DNA of 64,000 nucleotides from Gymnogyps californianus (Eukaryota; Chordata; Aves; Accipitriformes; Cathartidae), in assembly GCF_018139145.2 (NCBI RefSeq), contig NC_059477.1, positions 13,193,522 to 13,257,521 of the forward strand. The letters run 5' to 3'. The first letter of the stretch is position 1. The number at the start of each line of letters is the position of its first letter. Positions 12,233 through 25,445 of this stretch are shown here, piece by piece. The notes below the pieces were generated by a model, which had not been told where the DNA came from, ran no database searches, and worked only from the letters and a program-made list of their open reading frames with translations. A program made the translations under genes and the position numbers.

Positions 12233-12335
12233 CTTCTCATCAGCAACTTGGTAGCCAGTGGAAGTAGACTGTAGGTGTGATGGGAGTGTTGCGGGTGATA
12301 CCACATATCTGTGGTGCAAATGACGGAGCAGCTGC
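12233..12335 (-). other. Candidate exon (103 bp), minus strand
   Basis: Read on the minus strand, an acceptor 'aatgtacgtttcag' precedes position 12335 and a donor, GAGAAG|GTGAGAG, follows position 12233. One frame is open across the whole exon and ends on a complete codon (…STGYQVADEK). A second frame, rich in Pro and Thr (ITRNTPITPTVYF), is open until nine bases before the donor. The product is not recognised and no neighbouring exon was found, so this is a candidate only. Confidence 0.25.
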
Positions 12336-15300
12336 CTGAAACGTACATTTAAAATAGAAGCTAAGGTGAAAGTCTGTCCAACTGGTTGAGCGAATAAGGA
12401 GCTGATTAGCACCAGCCCCTGACAACTACCTTCACAGAGAACACAGGAGGCTGGATTGGATAATCTCAGCACAGAGGTAACAAATCCTGCTCTTGTGCTT
12501 TGTTCCATTGTGTTGGCAACAGGATTTTGTGACCAGTTTAATTGTATCTACACAAAACAAAGGTGTGCTACACCTTTGCTGCAAGATCTGGAGAGTTTTC
12601 CTGTGTACTAAGCAGCTGTATGTTCCACTCACAATGGCTTGACAAAAAAGGGCTAGTTGTGGTTTGTGGTCTTCTGAATGTTGGACTAGAGCTTTTCAGT
12701 TATGTGTAAGTATTGCAATGAAGGACTGGGAAGTCATTCTTCTGTCTCAAAACTTATCTGTTGTAGTCAAAGGTGACAATAGGAAGTTTTTGAAAAATAC
12801 TTCTCTAGAATATTTTTTTCAGTTAAGTTTTCTTGCATTTGGCAAGGATCGTGATGGTACTGGACAGGTGTTATCCTGTCCTGTAGGGTTTACTTGGGGA
12901 GGAGGAGATCATACAGTGAAATGCAGGGTCTATATGTCAGTCAAAATTCCCAGATAGAGCACTGCGTGAAGTAACACTGGAAGGGACTGAGGGGCCATCT
13001 AAATGAGTAATGGCATATGCGTTCCCAGTGTGATTGTGCAGCTCGGTGAATTAGAGTGATTGTTGTACGTGTAAGCAAGGAACATCATGTGGTTGTAGGG
13101 AAGAGACATTAAAGTTATAAGCAGCATTAGCAAAACCATTCCACGAATAACTTGTCTGGGTCTTTGGTGTCCATGCATTCAAAAGTCTGTTGGACATTTG
13201 GAATACATGTAGAAAGAAAAAATTATTTGAGAACTAGGAAGGACTTTTGGGTGAGGGATATAAGACTTCATTTCAGTGTTGGTTTAGAGAGAACTTGCTT
13301 TCTACTGACAAATACATAATTGGGGAAAATTCTTCTGGTAGCTCTCAGTTTAGCAGAGGATGATAGGTAATATCTAATATGTGGAAGCTAAAGCTAGACA
13401 ATTTCAGATGAGGACTATATCACAGGATTTTAGCTGTGAAAGACCAATTTACTTTGCATGTGATGGTCTTCAGGTGAGAAGTGTCTGGAATCCCGAACTA
13501 GACTTCCCAAATACCTACTCTAGCTCACATGAAAGCTAGGTATATAGATGGAGAAAATAAGTAGAAAGTAGAGGAAAAAAGATGAAAAAAACTAAGCAGG
13601 AGATTCCAGCTGAAGCTTTCTCAGCATGAGAGGAACAGAGTATTTATCCCATGTGTCATGTAGACTGTTCTCATCTGTGTGTGTCCTCAATAGGTGCATC
13701 TCGTTGTCTGATCCTTGCAGGCCTGAGGTACCTAACCCAGCCTCTGGCTGAGGAGAGATAATCCTTTAGGGTCTTCCTCAGGAGCATTTGCTGACAACTT
13801 AACTCCCTGTCTTTCCAACAGGGCTTTTCAGTAGGTTCAGTGTGATTTTCATCTCTAGGATCTTGCTCAGTGAAATGCACGTTGTACAGCTGTGTAACTC
13901 ACAGCCAGTGGCTGAGCTACTCGTTTGGTTGCTTATTAGGCTATCTGCCTTTCTGCTTGTTGCCTTCCCATTCCCCTATTCAACTGAGCAAAAACATTCC
14001 CTCATTTCAGTAGGTGGGTATAGCTCTAATAGACAGGTCATGTATTCATAACCACAGTGCTGCCCCTTTACTCAGTTTGATTATTTACTGTAGCAGGCTG
14101 CAACCTTGTCATATTCCCCTAAATTGCCAAAAACATAAAATCAAAGCTGATATTGACTCCTTTGGTATCCTTATAACTCATCTTAAATGGCAGTAACATT
14201 ACCTAGAGAGTCAACAGCATAAAGGAACACCTTATGAGCTCTTCTGATAAAAAGCTGCACCAATTTTTGCCGTGTGACAATCTAACCCATTGTATGGGAA
14301 TCTGTTATATATTCTTCTAGATGTACTGTAAGGCCTGGGTCCTGCAAACGTGTACATGTGCATAATTTTACTTGCTGGTTGGTACCATTGTTCTGTGATT
14401 GTCTGTCCCCTTAATTCAAACAGAATAACATTACAAAAAGTATTGCTGAATAAAGAACTGTAAGAATCTGTGTTGGAAGGGGTATCCAAGCTCAGTTTCC
14501 CCCAAAATTATAGGACCTGTCCAAGTCATCTAGAAACGCCCATGGTCATTGTAAAGTCTGTTGTGTGATCTGATGGATAAACACACACACAGAGCTATGT
14601 ATTCCATGCTTTTAAATATTCTCAGTTTACCACAACTTTTGTCCATGAGCACCAAACATTGTCTCAAGAGGCAGTTTACATTGGGAGTAATTAAAAAAGG
14701 TTACTGTTAGTGTTGAAATAGAGTTGATTATGTTGTAGCATGAACCAGATTTTTCTTCTTGTGGCAAGACCCTTCCAGCTTCAGATTTAAAAACCTTAGG
14801 CCCTGATCCAGTCTTTCCAATGCTTTTGCTGACAGCTGGAATAGGCCTTCAGTGCTCACATATTGGCCCACTACCTACTAAGTCCTTGGCTCCTCCATTT
14901 TCTGGCATCTTCTGCAATAGATTAGATGATACAAAAAAAATGCCTTGGCTTCTAGTTGCAATTTCACATATGGTAAAGTGAGCTCAGCACTTAGTTATGG
15001 GTTTTTTTTTTCCTCAATCCTCCCTCTTGGTGACAATTCCAAGAGCATATTTGGAAAATGGAAGCGGAAAATAGGAAAAATTGAAGCAAGTAGTGGAGAT
15101 CTGAAAGCATGGAGGTCTTGATACAAGCATGATATGTCAAACAGAAAAACCTCTTCAAACCATCTCTGCAAACTCACGGAAGAAAATAGGATGCATGGGT
15201 TTTGTGCAAAAGATGAAGAATCTGGAATGTTAATGCTCTGAGCTAGTTTGGAGCTATCTGTGCTGGCCTGATACAGAGGCAATAGCATGAATGAGAAGGA

Positions 15301-15426
15301 TTAACACCTATTAGTTAGCCAACAGTTGTTGGAAACAGAAATTGAGTGAAGCACTAACAGAGCCAATAGGACAGGAAACATCTGTCACACTGGCACAATC
15401 AGAATTGTAACCGAAAAGGACCTTAC
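12336..15426. other. Non-coding sequence, nothing recognised
   Basis: The sequence near 12955-13010 faintly recalls the 'ggaagggac...ccatcta' end of CR1, but too weakly to call. Other open frames are short and unsupported. Confidence 0.45.
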
Positions 15427-15450
15427 CTTTGCAGTCTTTGCTCGGGCAGG
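15427..15450 (-). other. Possible 24-nt microexon, minus strand
   Basis: On the minus strand, 'cttaaaattcttcag' (acceptor-like) is followed by 24 bases and then the donor AAAG|GTAAGG. The 24 bases are divisible by three and read PARAKTAK without a stop. Microexons of this size occur in neuronal genes, and this would fit if the window were intronic to a large minus-strand gene. The acceptor tract is weak and chance is quite possible. Confidence 0.15.
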
Positions 15451-18400
15451 CTGAAGAATTTTAAGTTGAACTATATAGTTAACATTTTAGAGAGCACATT
15501 CCAACTTTTTGCATCAGTGACAACTATGTGTTATTTTAAGCTCATCTTTGAACTAGAACTTATTTATTTGATCCTGAATATTTGGTGGGATTTTTTAAGC
15601 TATCTTCTTGATAGATCACTACTAATGTCTTCCTCACTCATACACATATTTGCAGTTCAGCTACTGAATTTAAAAAAAAAAAATTCATCTGTAGTCATGA
15701 CCATTATGTCTAAACATTTATCTCTTTTTAAATGCAGTATTCCTAAAGTCAATAAGCATGGGTCTTTTTAAGTGACAGAAAAAATAACAAAAGAATTGTT
15801 GCTGAAAGTCAGGCACTGAATTTATAGAGATACATCAAAGTATAGTAACCACAGTGAGTCCAAGTCCATCATCAGTTCTACTCTGTGGGGTAGTAATAGA
15901 AAGGAACTTGTTAAGACCATGTGCAAGTGGGATCACCAGATCACTTTACACAGGCTCACTGAGTGATTATTTCAGCTCGATATGTAATTACCACTCAACT
16001 CACAGCATCTGTCAGGACATGTATGTTTTTAACAAAGCTTGTAACAGACATATATCTGCCTTTGAGGCCACTCTTAATTTCCTTTTCTTGCATAACTGCT
16101 GCTGCTTTATACTGCAAGATCATATTGCTGGAGCTGAATGTAACAAAATTAGCATCAAGATACGATTTGGAAGAATAAAAGAACTTTTCAGATGACAAAC
16201 ATCAAAGAGCTGATAAATGCTCCCTAACAAACATCTCTGCTATGAAGCTTTGTTTGCATGTTTCATTTAATGGGCAAATGATTAACCAGCGTCTGTATCA
16301 AAAACCTCTTTTAGTTTGGCTTGCTCCTACTGGTTTTCTAGTAATTTAGGGAAGTGCTCCTAGCCATTCTGCAAGGCTGCCGGAAGAACAGACCCATGAG
16401 ATTTCAGAGATACAAGCAAGTTCCTGGTAGCTGTAAATAAGAAATGTATTGTAATGTATTCACATTAGGTTGTATTTAGAGTTCCAAATATATCCCGCTG
16501 TGGGCTCCGTGGGAGATGTGCTCCTCCTGTGCATCTCCCCAGGGACACCAGTCTCTTCCAAGGTCATGCAGTGCTTTCAGTCTTGCTCTGCAGTGTGTTT
16601 TCCTCACTGACGTGCAGTGTCAGCACTCTATCCGCAGCAGGGCTCTGCATACACCCAAGGGAGAGGCTTTGTTTCTGCACTGTGCCGTATGGAGTTGGAT
16701 GCTTTAACACACCCTGGCATGCTGGCATACTTCAGACTTGTCTCTGAGACCATTATGGTTGATGCCTCACTCTTGAATGCAAAGATCAAACAGCCATGAA
16801 TACCAGCTGGGCAATTCTTTTGAAGAGGAGGGTGCTCGGCTCCTGATGCGACTTGAGACAGGTGAATCTGTTGATTGTGGATACACACAAACACTCTCTT
16901 TCAGGAGGAAAGGAAATGGATATCTGTGTAGCTGTGGTGGAGGCACTGCCACAAGGGTCCATCCAGCAGAGGGCTTCCCCAGTATAACTCCATCGGTTGA
17001 TGTGGATGTAGGCACAAAAGAGCTGTGTATTGTCACTGTAGCATGTCCACCAAATGTCCTAGGAGTATGTGTCCCATGTGACAGGAGCTGAGAGGGAAGG
17101 GACAGCCTTCTCAAATCTTCTCTAGTAACTCTGCCCCTGATATGGGACTCCGGCTAGATACTGTGGCTGCAGTGGATTTGTGGTTGGGTTGAAATTAACC
17201 TTCAACCTTTACAAAAGAATTGGGTAAAGGAAGCAGAAGCTTTTTGATTCATAAACTCACTTATTCTGAAATCAATACCTACGTTTCCTGGAACTCCTTG
17301 GCAATGATGACTGGGGATTTCTTGAAATTGAATCTCATCAGCCTCAATGTTTGCTTTTGCTGGAATAATATTACATAGGTGCATCCTGGGACCATGACAT
17401 CTTACTTACTAATGCAAAAATTAGATCAGACTGATGCTTTTTGAACCAACATTTTTATCTGCATGTTCCCAGTTCTTAGTATAGCATTGGTGTATGCAGT
17501 GTGATTTTTATTAATTTTTATGAGAAGGATGGGCTGAAGTCCAGTGATTTGTGAGACTTTAGCATGACTTTTGCATACAAGAGTCTTAAAATACAGGAAT
17601 TATTCTTGAAGCTTTATGATAGCTGGAACTGCCTGAGATTGCCTTAATACTAAGTTTGTGCCCCACTTCTGCAGCAGCACAATGAACTCTGTTGTCTCTG
17701 TTGCCTAGCAAATGTTGGTTGTTTTAAACAGGTGACATTAGCATCTAAGAATTATTAAAGTTTTATTAATTGTTGCAGATTCAGAAGGAAAAGCAAAATT
17801 TTGCCCTTGCAAGTTGTTCTTTGAAATGAATGATATAATGGCTAATTGCTGGGACTTAATCAAGTAGTTAAAAGAAGTGCTGGTACTGATAACACTAGAA
17901 TTGAATGATTTTTATTATGGCCAAAATAATTCAGTTTTAAGTGCTATTTCTTTTCCTGTTGTGAGAACTGTTGGTATGTTTGATGCATCTGACACCCTAT
18001 TGAAACCAGTAGGAAATTGTTAGCATATAGGATGTGTTTAATGGGTCACCCAGTAAGTTGCTGTTTCCTGCAAGGACTTGATGACAGGAGAAAATTTTTT
18101 GTTGCATGGGCTTACACAAGGTATCTGACTTTTTGCAGTGTACTGTGGTACAACTTTGTGAAATGAGCCGGTAGTGAAATGAGTTCTGAGAATTTATATA
18201 ATTAAACTGCTGAGAGCTGTAAAACCACCATGTTAAAGTATGACATGTACTTATTGTAAAGGAGGATCTGGAAAGTTTCTGGAATAGAATCTAGCTACAA
18301 ATTGCCAGTAGTTTTTTAAACTCTCATGCAAAGTGGTTTCATATTTGGAAATTTTCATAGTTTGGGGTTGATAGTAGCTTCCTTTAAAAAATTATGGATC

Positions 18401-20439
18401 TATCCTCTCTTGATACAACCTCTTCATTCACATTTATCCAGTGGAAGTTAAAACTATTAAGCAAGATAGGGATCTGAGATTGCTCTTCTTGCTTCTAACG
18501 TGCAATAAGTTTTCGGTACAACTAAACAATAAAGTGTTAGTTTATAATGTGATACATCACAAACTATTTAAAGCTTTGTCATGAATTGCTTTATGTATGA
18601 ACTGTGACTGATCTTGCATGATGCAGGTCTCTGACATGGAAAGAGGTGTGGGGGAGTGAAGTAGATCGTTCCTGGCCTATGCGTGTGGATTTGTAGGGGA
18701 AGGCTGTGGAGATTACTGGAACCATGAGTACCCAACTGCTTAGCAAGTAGGGGAGAGGAGGATTCCTCGTTCCAATACCCTGATATAAACTCATACAAAG
18801 CTTATTCAGGTTTTTACACAGGGAGAAGAAACTGAATCATCAGTACCCATACAGCAACATTTTCTTGCCTTTAGGAACTGGATTTTGCCACCTTTACCTG
18901 CCACCAAACAGAGTAATAAATCCCAGGTTTCCAGTAAGTCAGCTCGTGGACTAGGACACAATCTAAGATGTGTCCGTTACTCTGAATCTGGCCACTAAAT
19001 GTTTAACAGAAGTTTTAGATAAAAGGTAACGTATATGTAGTGAGGCTGCCTTGTTTTTTTGAGTCACAGAACTGGAATAACAGGACATTTTTGTCACCAT
19101 TCACTGAGCTGCTCATTTGCATGTGGAATTCATTTGCATGCCATTGACATTTGGGGGAGAGCGCTGGGAAGCATCCAGGAGGATCTGCACTCGATGCAGA
19201 ACAGATCTCTGGCTGCAGTTGGATGGGAACAGAATTAGCTTGGCCTGTGGGAAAAATTGACAAATTAAACTTGTCTTCACGAAAATGTCTCTCAACTGTA
19301 CATTTTTGTTTGGAAAGATGCAGCAGTGCCATGTAGGTAAGGTATAGATGTTAGGTATTGGTAGGAAGGAGAATTTCATTGCAAATCATCTTCTGGGCTG
19401 CATAGCTACCTTCCATCTTTGGGAAGTTCTTGGGGATTCACTTTTTCCATCTTCAAAACACTTTTCTGTATTATTGAAAGGCTCTGTAGAGTCCCAAGTT
19501 CTGTTCCTTACTGTGCCGACCTGGTTCGTGATCTTGTATGAAAGAGACTTTTTCAAAGATAGCCTGTGAATGCTTTCTGGGGTTCTGAAATACACCAGCT
19601 ACACACTTGTCAGCAAAATGTTCCTTTGGTTTTATAAGTACAGGAGCCAGGAAGACTTGTCTGGTGTTTACCAGGACCAAACAATCTGGTGAAATGAGTA
19701 TTCAAGGTAGTGAACCATGGCTGGAGTAACACAAATGTGTGTGGACACTCTCAAAGCTGCTCTTTTGCTTGGGGTGAACGTTAATGACACTTCGTGTCTC
19801 ATGATGGATTCATTCAGACATTAAGTCACTGGAAAAAATACTCTCTGAAAAATATGCACATGTTCCTGCTGACTCAAAATCTTGTAATAGCAGCATGCTT
19901 ACCAAAAAAAAAAAAAAAAAAGTTGTAGTTACTTTGTGATCTTAAAAGTCAAACGTTGCCAGAAAACGTCCTGGATTCTGACTGAACACATAGTCGTTTC
20001 AGCTTGTCCAGGGCACTTAGCTTCCATGTGGCTCAGCTAAAGACTAGGAGTTGGGATGTCTGTGAGTGAAGGAGGCAGCTCCTGTTGCATATAACCAAAG
20101 AGGACTTAGAGCAATTGGTGAAGTTGGACTGGAGAGAAGATATTTGTGTTTAAATTACTCTATTTGGTAAATCATTCTTTTTTAAAAAATATTTTTCAAA
20201 GATGATAACAGGGTGATGCTGGTGATTTCATTTATTTACTTATTTCTATAATTGCTTTGATTTTTAGACTGGCACTGAAACTTTATCGAATCTTAATTAG
20301 TAAAAGACTACTGTGAGCAAACAGAGCAGCACCCTTTTGGGACTGCACCTGAGGTGAATGTATTAGGGCATTTTGAACACATTCAAGCAGTAAAAGTAAT
20401 TGCTCAGCTTGTGCAGTTGTGGTGTGAGTGTTCTTGGCA
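15451..20439. other. Non-coding sequence with an A-run and weak open frames
   Basis: There is a good acceptor-like site, 'acactctctttcag', just before 16906. After it one + frame stays open to a stop at 17091 (…CSCGGGTATRVHP…), but I found no supporting motif or partner exon. An 18-base A-run lies at 19904-19921 without a recognisable retrocopy upstream. Confidence 0.4.
19904..19921. repeat. Poly(A) tract
   Basis: Eighteen consecutive A. It could be the tail of an old retroposed sequence, but nothing recognisable precedes it. Confidence 0.9.
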
Positions 20440-20690
20440 AGGAATAGCCAGTTCTGTATTTGATGAGCCTTCCTATGTGATTTTGGTCAACTTTTACTTG
20501 ATCTTTCTGTGCCTCAGGTACGTCTGTTCAAGAGGCTGATCATTTTCCCAGATTTGTTGGTTTGGTTGTTCTGTAAGGATCATACATTCCAGGCAAAGCT
20601 GTCTCCTTCCTACTCATTATGTGTATAGCAACTGGCACAGTATGTCCTCATAGGTGCTATTGTAATAGAGAGCTCACTCCTATGAATAGT
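20440..20690 (+). repeat. Ancient MIR-like (CORE-SINE) copy
   Basis: The segment 'tgtgattttggtcaactttt' followed by 'gatctttctgtgcctcagg' parallels the conserved MIR core. The segment 'gcaactggcacagtatgtcc' followed by 'ggtgctattgtaataga' parallels the 3' end of amniote MIR-like elements. Both lie in + orientation and the correct order. Confidence 0.5.
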
Positions 20691-23053
20691 TATAAAGAAT
20701 TCCCATTCATGTGAGCAGGAACTGAGCCTCAGTAAAACCAGGGAAAAGGCTTGACTGGGTGAGGTGGAGGGTGTGCTGGCCTCATGCTGGTGTCACCCAG
20801 AGAAACATTAAGTGTCTGCAGCACGAAGCAGGACTGGGCATTGTGTAAGCCTCCAGGGTGTTTTTTGATGTGAGAAAGTTTCAGGTTCCGGATGAGCTTT
20901 AAACTCTACATTTAGTTCAGGCACCTGGAATGTTTTATTTACGTTGCATGTAGTAGCTGTGCAATGAGGATTTAAGGGAGTTCAGTTTAGGGTGGGAGTG
21001 GGAAAGGAAGAAATACATCTATTGAAAAATTCCTCTGCATTTCTACAAAGATGCTAGCCACATGACCAGTGGCTGGCATCTCCTATATAGGGAATACTTG
21101 CATATATGCTTATATATGAGCAAGCCCCCCTACTAAGACGCTCTCTGCTAAGCAATGCATAGCAATATGCTTAAGCAATAGTCGCTTGCCATTTTCTTGT
21201 GGCTTGCATGTATGCGTATTCTTTACATACAGGAATACGTAAGCTCACATGCTATTTTAAGCATGTGGACAATACACACTAGCTTACAAATCAATTCAAA
21301 CTTAACTGCTTAGGTAGTATCAAGCTTGAAGATTAATTTGCAGCAGAAGCTGCTGCTAGCTGAACACTGAAAGGAACATTAGTTTCCACTTTCTCCTTCA
21401 GTGAGTACTAAGAGGAACATGGATCCCTCAAGCGTGACATTACATAAAATTGTTATTAGGATGTGGATTCCAAATTTTGTGCCTTTGGGGTTCTGTTCTT
21501 TTAGATTTAAGCATATAAAGCCAGACCTTGGAAAGGTCCAATTGGTGCTGATTTACATCAGCTAAGAGTTTGGTTCAGGAGACATGTCGGCATCCTAACT
21601 TGTACAAATCCCATTATGAAGCAGTTATTGTCAGTTCTTGTATTCCTGTGGTGACTAATTTCGATTTTCACAGTGCACTGTAACTGAAATGTAGTTCACA
21701 GTTAACCCAAAGTCACTTCTGAAAAACTGTTTTCACAAGGGAGTTTACTTAAGTTTGAAAGATATACAGGCACTTAGAAATGGCAGGTAAATCTCTCATT
21801 GCATTTGAAAATCCCATTTGGTGCTTACTCCCTGTTGACTTCCATGGGAACTGAGCTTGTTTGTGTTTTTGAAAAATCCCATGGGTACTTACAGGCATCT
21901 TTATCTACTTAGAATTCTGGCTGTTGACAACTTTGAAAGTATCGTCTGATGGCTAGCAAACTGGAGAGTTGATTTGTGTTCATGTCCTGGATTTCAGTGA
22001 TTGCTAACATGGCCCTGTCTACAGGTTGTAACTTACTCTTTTGTTTAGCATGAAGATTGCCTTCTAGCAAATGCAAATTGATTGATTTGTTATTTATTTT
22101 GCATTTATGATATTTCTTCCACTGTGTTTTAAGGTGTGTCAGCTGCATGGGACAGAAAGGATTTCTGCGCCTGGAAGTTAAAGGCATACAACAGAAAACA
22201 GGGTTTACATATGCGGTTTCTATTGCATTGAGCAAATTTTCACAAAACCAGAGTCTGACCTTTAGAGTTGACAGCACTGTATTTAATGTGCTTGTAATTT
22301 ATTTGAAGGCTTCACTGATTTTTATTTTAGCTTTTAATATCTGACACATTCCCATTAATAAGGGATTCTGCCAAAAGCAATCCAAATCACAATTGAAAAG
22401 GAAAAGATGCAGAGTCAAACGCCTCACCCCCTATTCACTGTTCATAGAAAATCTGTATGAATGGTGATATCGGATATCTGCCTAGGCTGAGAGGTTAGTG
22501 ATTTCTAGAAAGACTATCAGCCAGCTCGCCCATGTGAAAAGTGTCTCTCTTCTAAAGGTCAAGTAGATAACTAGAAATGCAGGGTGAATTTTACATTATG
22601 AGTTGCTGGTAGTGAAGAAACTGACAGATCATGGAAGTCATCCAGCAAAGCTAAGTTAGATTTGAGTAATTTATGAAAGTTACAGGGTAATTTGCTCATT
22701 GAGTGCTGGCAAGAAGCAGTAGGCATGGCTGTTTGTCTTGCTGCAATGATACTCTGCAAGAATAGGCAGTCAAAACAGGATGGACAACTGCAGCTGACAC
22801 TGCCTGCTCCGTGAAAGAGCTCAGATGGGTTTTAGCCCTCTGGATAAAGTTTGTTTACTGCAGTTGCAGACCCAGAACTGCTTTGAGACAGCAAAGCTTC
22901 AATAGGAAACAAAGTCACAAACACTGCAAATGGAGGAAGACATCACCTGATCTCCTGCTAGCCTTTCTAACAAGAAAGGTCCAAAGGCCTCGGAGCAAAA
23001 CAGAAGGGTTTTTGTGTCTGTGCTGGGTCTTACCAAATGTCCACCCAGCCTAT
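20691..23053. other. Non-coding sequence with one possible ancient repeat fragment
   Basis: Near 21545-21585, 'gctgatttacatcagctaag' followed by 'agtttggttcagg' resembles a short palindromic repeat seen in reptile and bird genomes ('ctgatttacaccagctgagg'). The 122-codon minus-strand frame at 21909-22277 shows no motif, and I treat it as chance. Confidence 0.4.
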
Positions 23054-23238
23054 TATTCTTCTTGGCCTTTTGGCTAAGATTGACATGTCTGTTCTTGTCT
23101 GTTTAATATCTGATAGGTCTTTGCTGTGAGGACTTGCTATTAAATAGCTCTGTGGAGCTGGGCTATGGCCTGTGGGCTTGCTCTGTCTTCCCCCTGCACC
23201 GAAACCCCTCAGTGACCCACCACAGTAGAGTACAGTAG
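23054..23238 (+). pseudogene. U2 spliceosomal RNA pseudogene
   Basis: Position 23061 onward reads CTTGGCCTTTTGGCTAAGAT, then TCTGTTCTTGTCTGTTTAAT and ATCTGATAGGTC, closely matching the 5' half of vertebrate U2 snRNA. The match continues more loosely through a TATTAAATAG block and GGGCTTGCTC, to about the full U2 length. Two functional parts are damaged. The branch-site-pairing GUAGUA segment is lost in a gap of about four bases near 23083-23088, and the Sm site (AUUUUUGG in U2) reads CTCTGTGG. No proximal sequence element was recognised upstream. U2 acts in the spliceosome by pairing with the intron branch site, which this copy cannot do. It is best read as an old retroposed or duplicated copy. 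There is no A-tail and no clear target-site duplication. Confidence 0.85.
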
Positions 23239-25229
23239 GTGAAGAAAGCAGGGAAAACACTGCTTCCCTGTATAGTCTCCCATCCTCCAGCAGTTTGCAG
23301 CTCAGGGATTTCCTAAACCAATGGTGTTATACTTGTGGTAAGCTCTTGATGGAATCTAATAGTCATCTTAACAGACTTTTCATCTCTTTGTGAAGCTAGG
23401 GATACGTGTGCTAATTAAGAACAATATCTTTTGCTGGCTTTCTCTCTGGACCTCAGTGGATTGCTGAGCTGCAGTGTGCAGGTACGGCTGGGTTTTAGAG
23501 GCTGACAGGAGCAAGCTTGAAGGTGAATTGTACGAAGTGTCAATCAGAGACTGCCAAGGACCAGAATCGTCTGTAGGAGCTGCCTCTAAAACAAAGGCTG
23601 ACCTGCCAGGTGGTGCTGTGAAGACTGCGGTCACAAGGATTGTTCGCAGCGGAGCTGCTAGTTTATAAACGTACACGTGGCACTGGGCAAGATGTGAGCC
23701 AGTGGTACGTAAGACAGGAGGAGCCTGTGGAGACTTAGACTGTAGGCAAGCCAGAAGGCAGAAACCGGAGGCTGGAGTGTCTGTTACCTGGATAGAAAAC
23801 TTAAAAATGTGGCAGAGCCAATGGGCCCCACATCATGCAGCATTGCTGACTGAAATGAGAGAGTTATTTGGCTTCAGAGATGAGTAAGGCTGTACAAATA
23901 CAGAAAAATAGCGCTGGAAATGCAATTTCTGCCAAATTCAAAATTAGCAACTGTGAGTGACAATTGTTAGCAGATGTCAGGTTTTTATTTATTTACTTGT
24001 TTTCTGGAATGTTTATAGGTTTCATTTTCATCTTTTTTTGTATGTTAGTCTTTCAAATTTTCTCATGTGAGGTGCAGAGAATTTGTATACCAACTCTTTA
24101 AAATGGCAACATTGAGGCATGTGGGTGAGATTGTATATGACAACGAAAATTCTGTGCATGTTTATCGCTGCTGTAGATCTTGTTTGTTTACAGAGTGAAG
24201 TGTTATTACACAACTCAGGTGATAGGCGGAATAACCAGTCTGCCCTCTCTGGGCTAGTGTTGACCATTATCACCCACCTAGCTTCTTTGCAGAGCCCGCT
24301 GATAAAATTAACATCCCTCCAAAAACTAAGTAGCTGTCAGACAAGAAGTCCGGGCCCTAGCAAGGCAATGCAAAACCGTTCCCCTCCCCTGAAAGAGAAG
24401 AGCAAGGACTTGCAACTTACGCATGCCACTGGGCCACAGGGGCTTGCCGCTCTGGAGCTGTCCCACGAGCTGGTGTCTGCAGTGCAATTGCCAGAACTGT
24501 GGGTCTCTCCGCTGATTCTCCACATTTGCAAGGAAAGCATGAAGGGAAAAGGAAGAGCTGTATAATTTTGCTTCCAAGATAGTCCTTTCACTCATGGCTG
24601 TTGACACTGTTCTTGGTCCAATGAACACTGCAGAAATCCACGTTAGCAGCTGTTTTCCCTATCAAAGCATTTTCCTTGGATGAGAGCGTCAGCTGGCTGA
24701 AAACTGTCTCCAACCATTTGACTTTCCATGGTGGGGATGTGGGTGTTACTTTTATCACCAATAAAATATGAGAACCTTTGGATGTGGTATTACCTGGCTT
24801 GCTTACACATCCTGGTAAAATTTCCAACAGCTTTTTTTTTTGTGACTGTCAGCTTAATTTAAATCTCCTGTTTTTTTCTGTGCAGGGAAATGAGCAACAC
24901 AAGCTGAAGGGTGGATTTTCAATGTGCTTCTTCCCCAAAAGGGCATATACTTCATGTGCTGGGCAGGGGAGAGATGGAATGGGATGAGATGGGACAGGAT
25001 GGGGCACAAGCTTACTTCTCTGTAGTTTCAAAGGAAATTTGAAAATTTGTTCTCAATTTATGTGCAACTTCCTTGTGTAGGCAGCTAGACCCTTGGCAAG
25101 GACCTAGGGTCCTTCTTCACTTCAGGAGTCTTGAGAATTTTACTTGTTGACTCTCTGATTTCATTCCCTTTTAGAAATATATGGAAGGGGGCGGGGGGAA
25201 GTTCAACAGCATACTTCAAGAAAACAGAA
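23239..25229. other. Non-coding sequence, long unsupported open frame
   Basis: The + frame at 24119-24565 is open for 148 codons, and an antisense frame at 24326-24628 for 100 codons. Neither shows a recognisable domain, and the + frame has no splice context. The segment near 24889 follows an acceptor-like 'tttttttctgtgcag'. I see no firm gene. Confidence 0.4.
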
Positions 25230-25445
25230 AGGTGGACTGGAGAGGACAGTATTCTGGGAGGCCAGAGACATAGGTCCTATCCCCATACCTGTCATCTGAT
25301 GCCTAACTGAAGGCAAGTCACTTTAGGTCTCTCATGTTTTCTTCTCATGCTTTTTTCTCCTTGCCTATTGAGCCTTTGAAAGTACAGCAGCTAACACAAT
25401 AGAAACTAGAGGTCTGCGTGGTGCTGCCATTATTGGTAGTCACGA
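25230..25445 (+). repeat. Ancient MIR-like (CORE-SINE) copy
   Basis: The elements follow consensus order: 'ctgggaggccagagacatag' with 'gtcctatcccca', then 'ggcaagtcactttaggtctc', then 'agtacagcagctaacacaat' and 'ggtgctgccattatt'. This is one of the better preserved copies in the window. Confidence 0.65.

Noticed and set aside
12955..13010. CR1-like end ('ctggaagggactgaggggcc')
   Set aside because: The match is short, and the expected neighbouring CR1 blocks are absent.
24119..24628. 148-codon + frame and 100-codon antisense frame
   Set aside because: No recognisable domain, no credible splice borders, and composition that fits chance. Recorded because it is the longest open frame outside the island and the LTRs.
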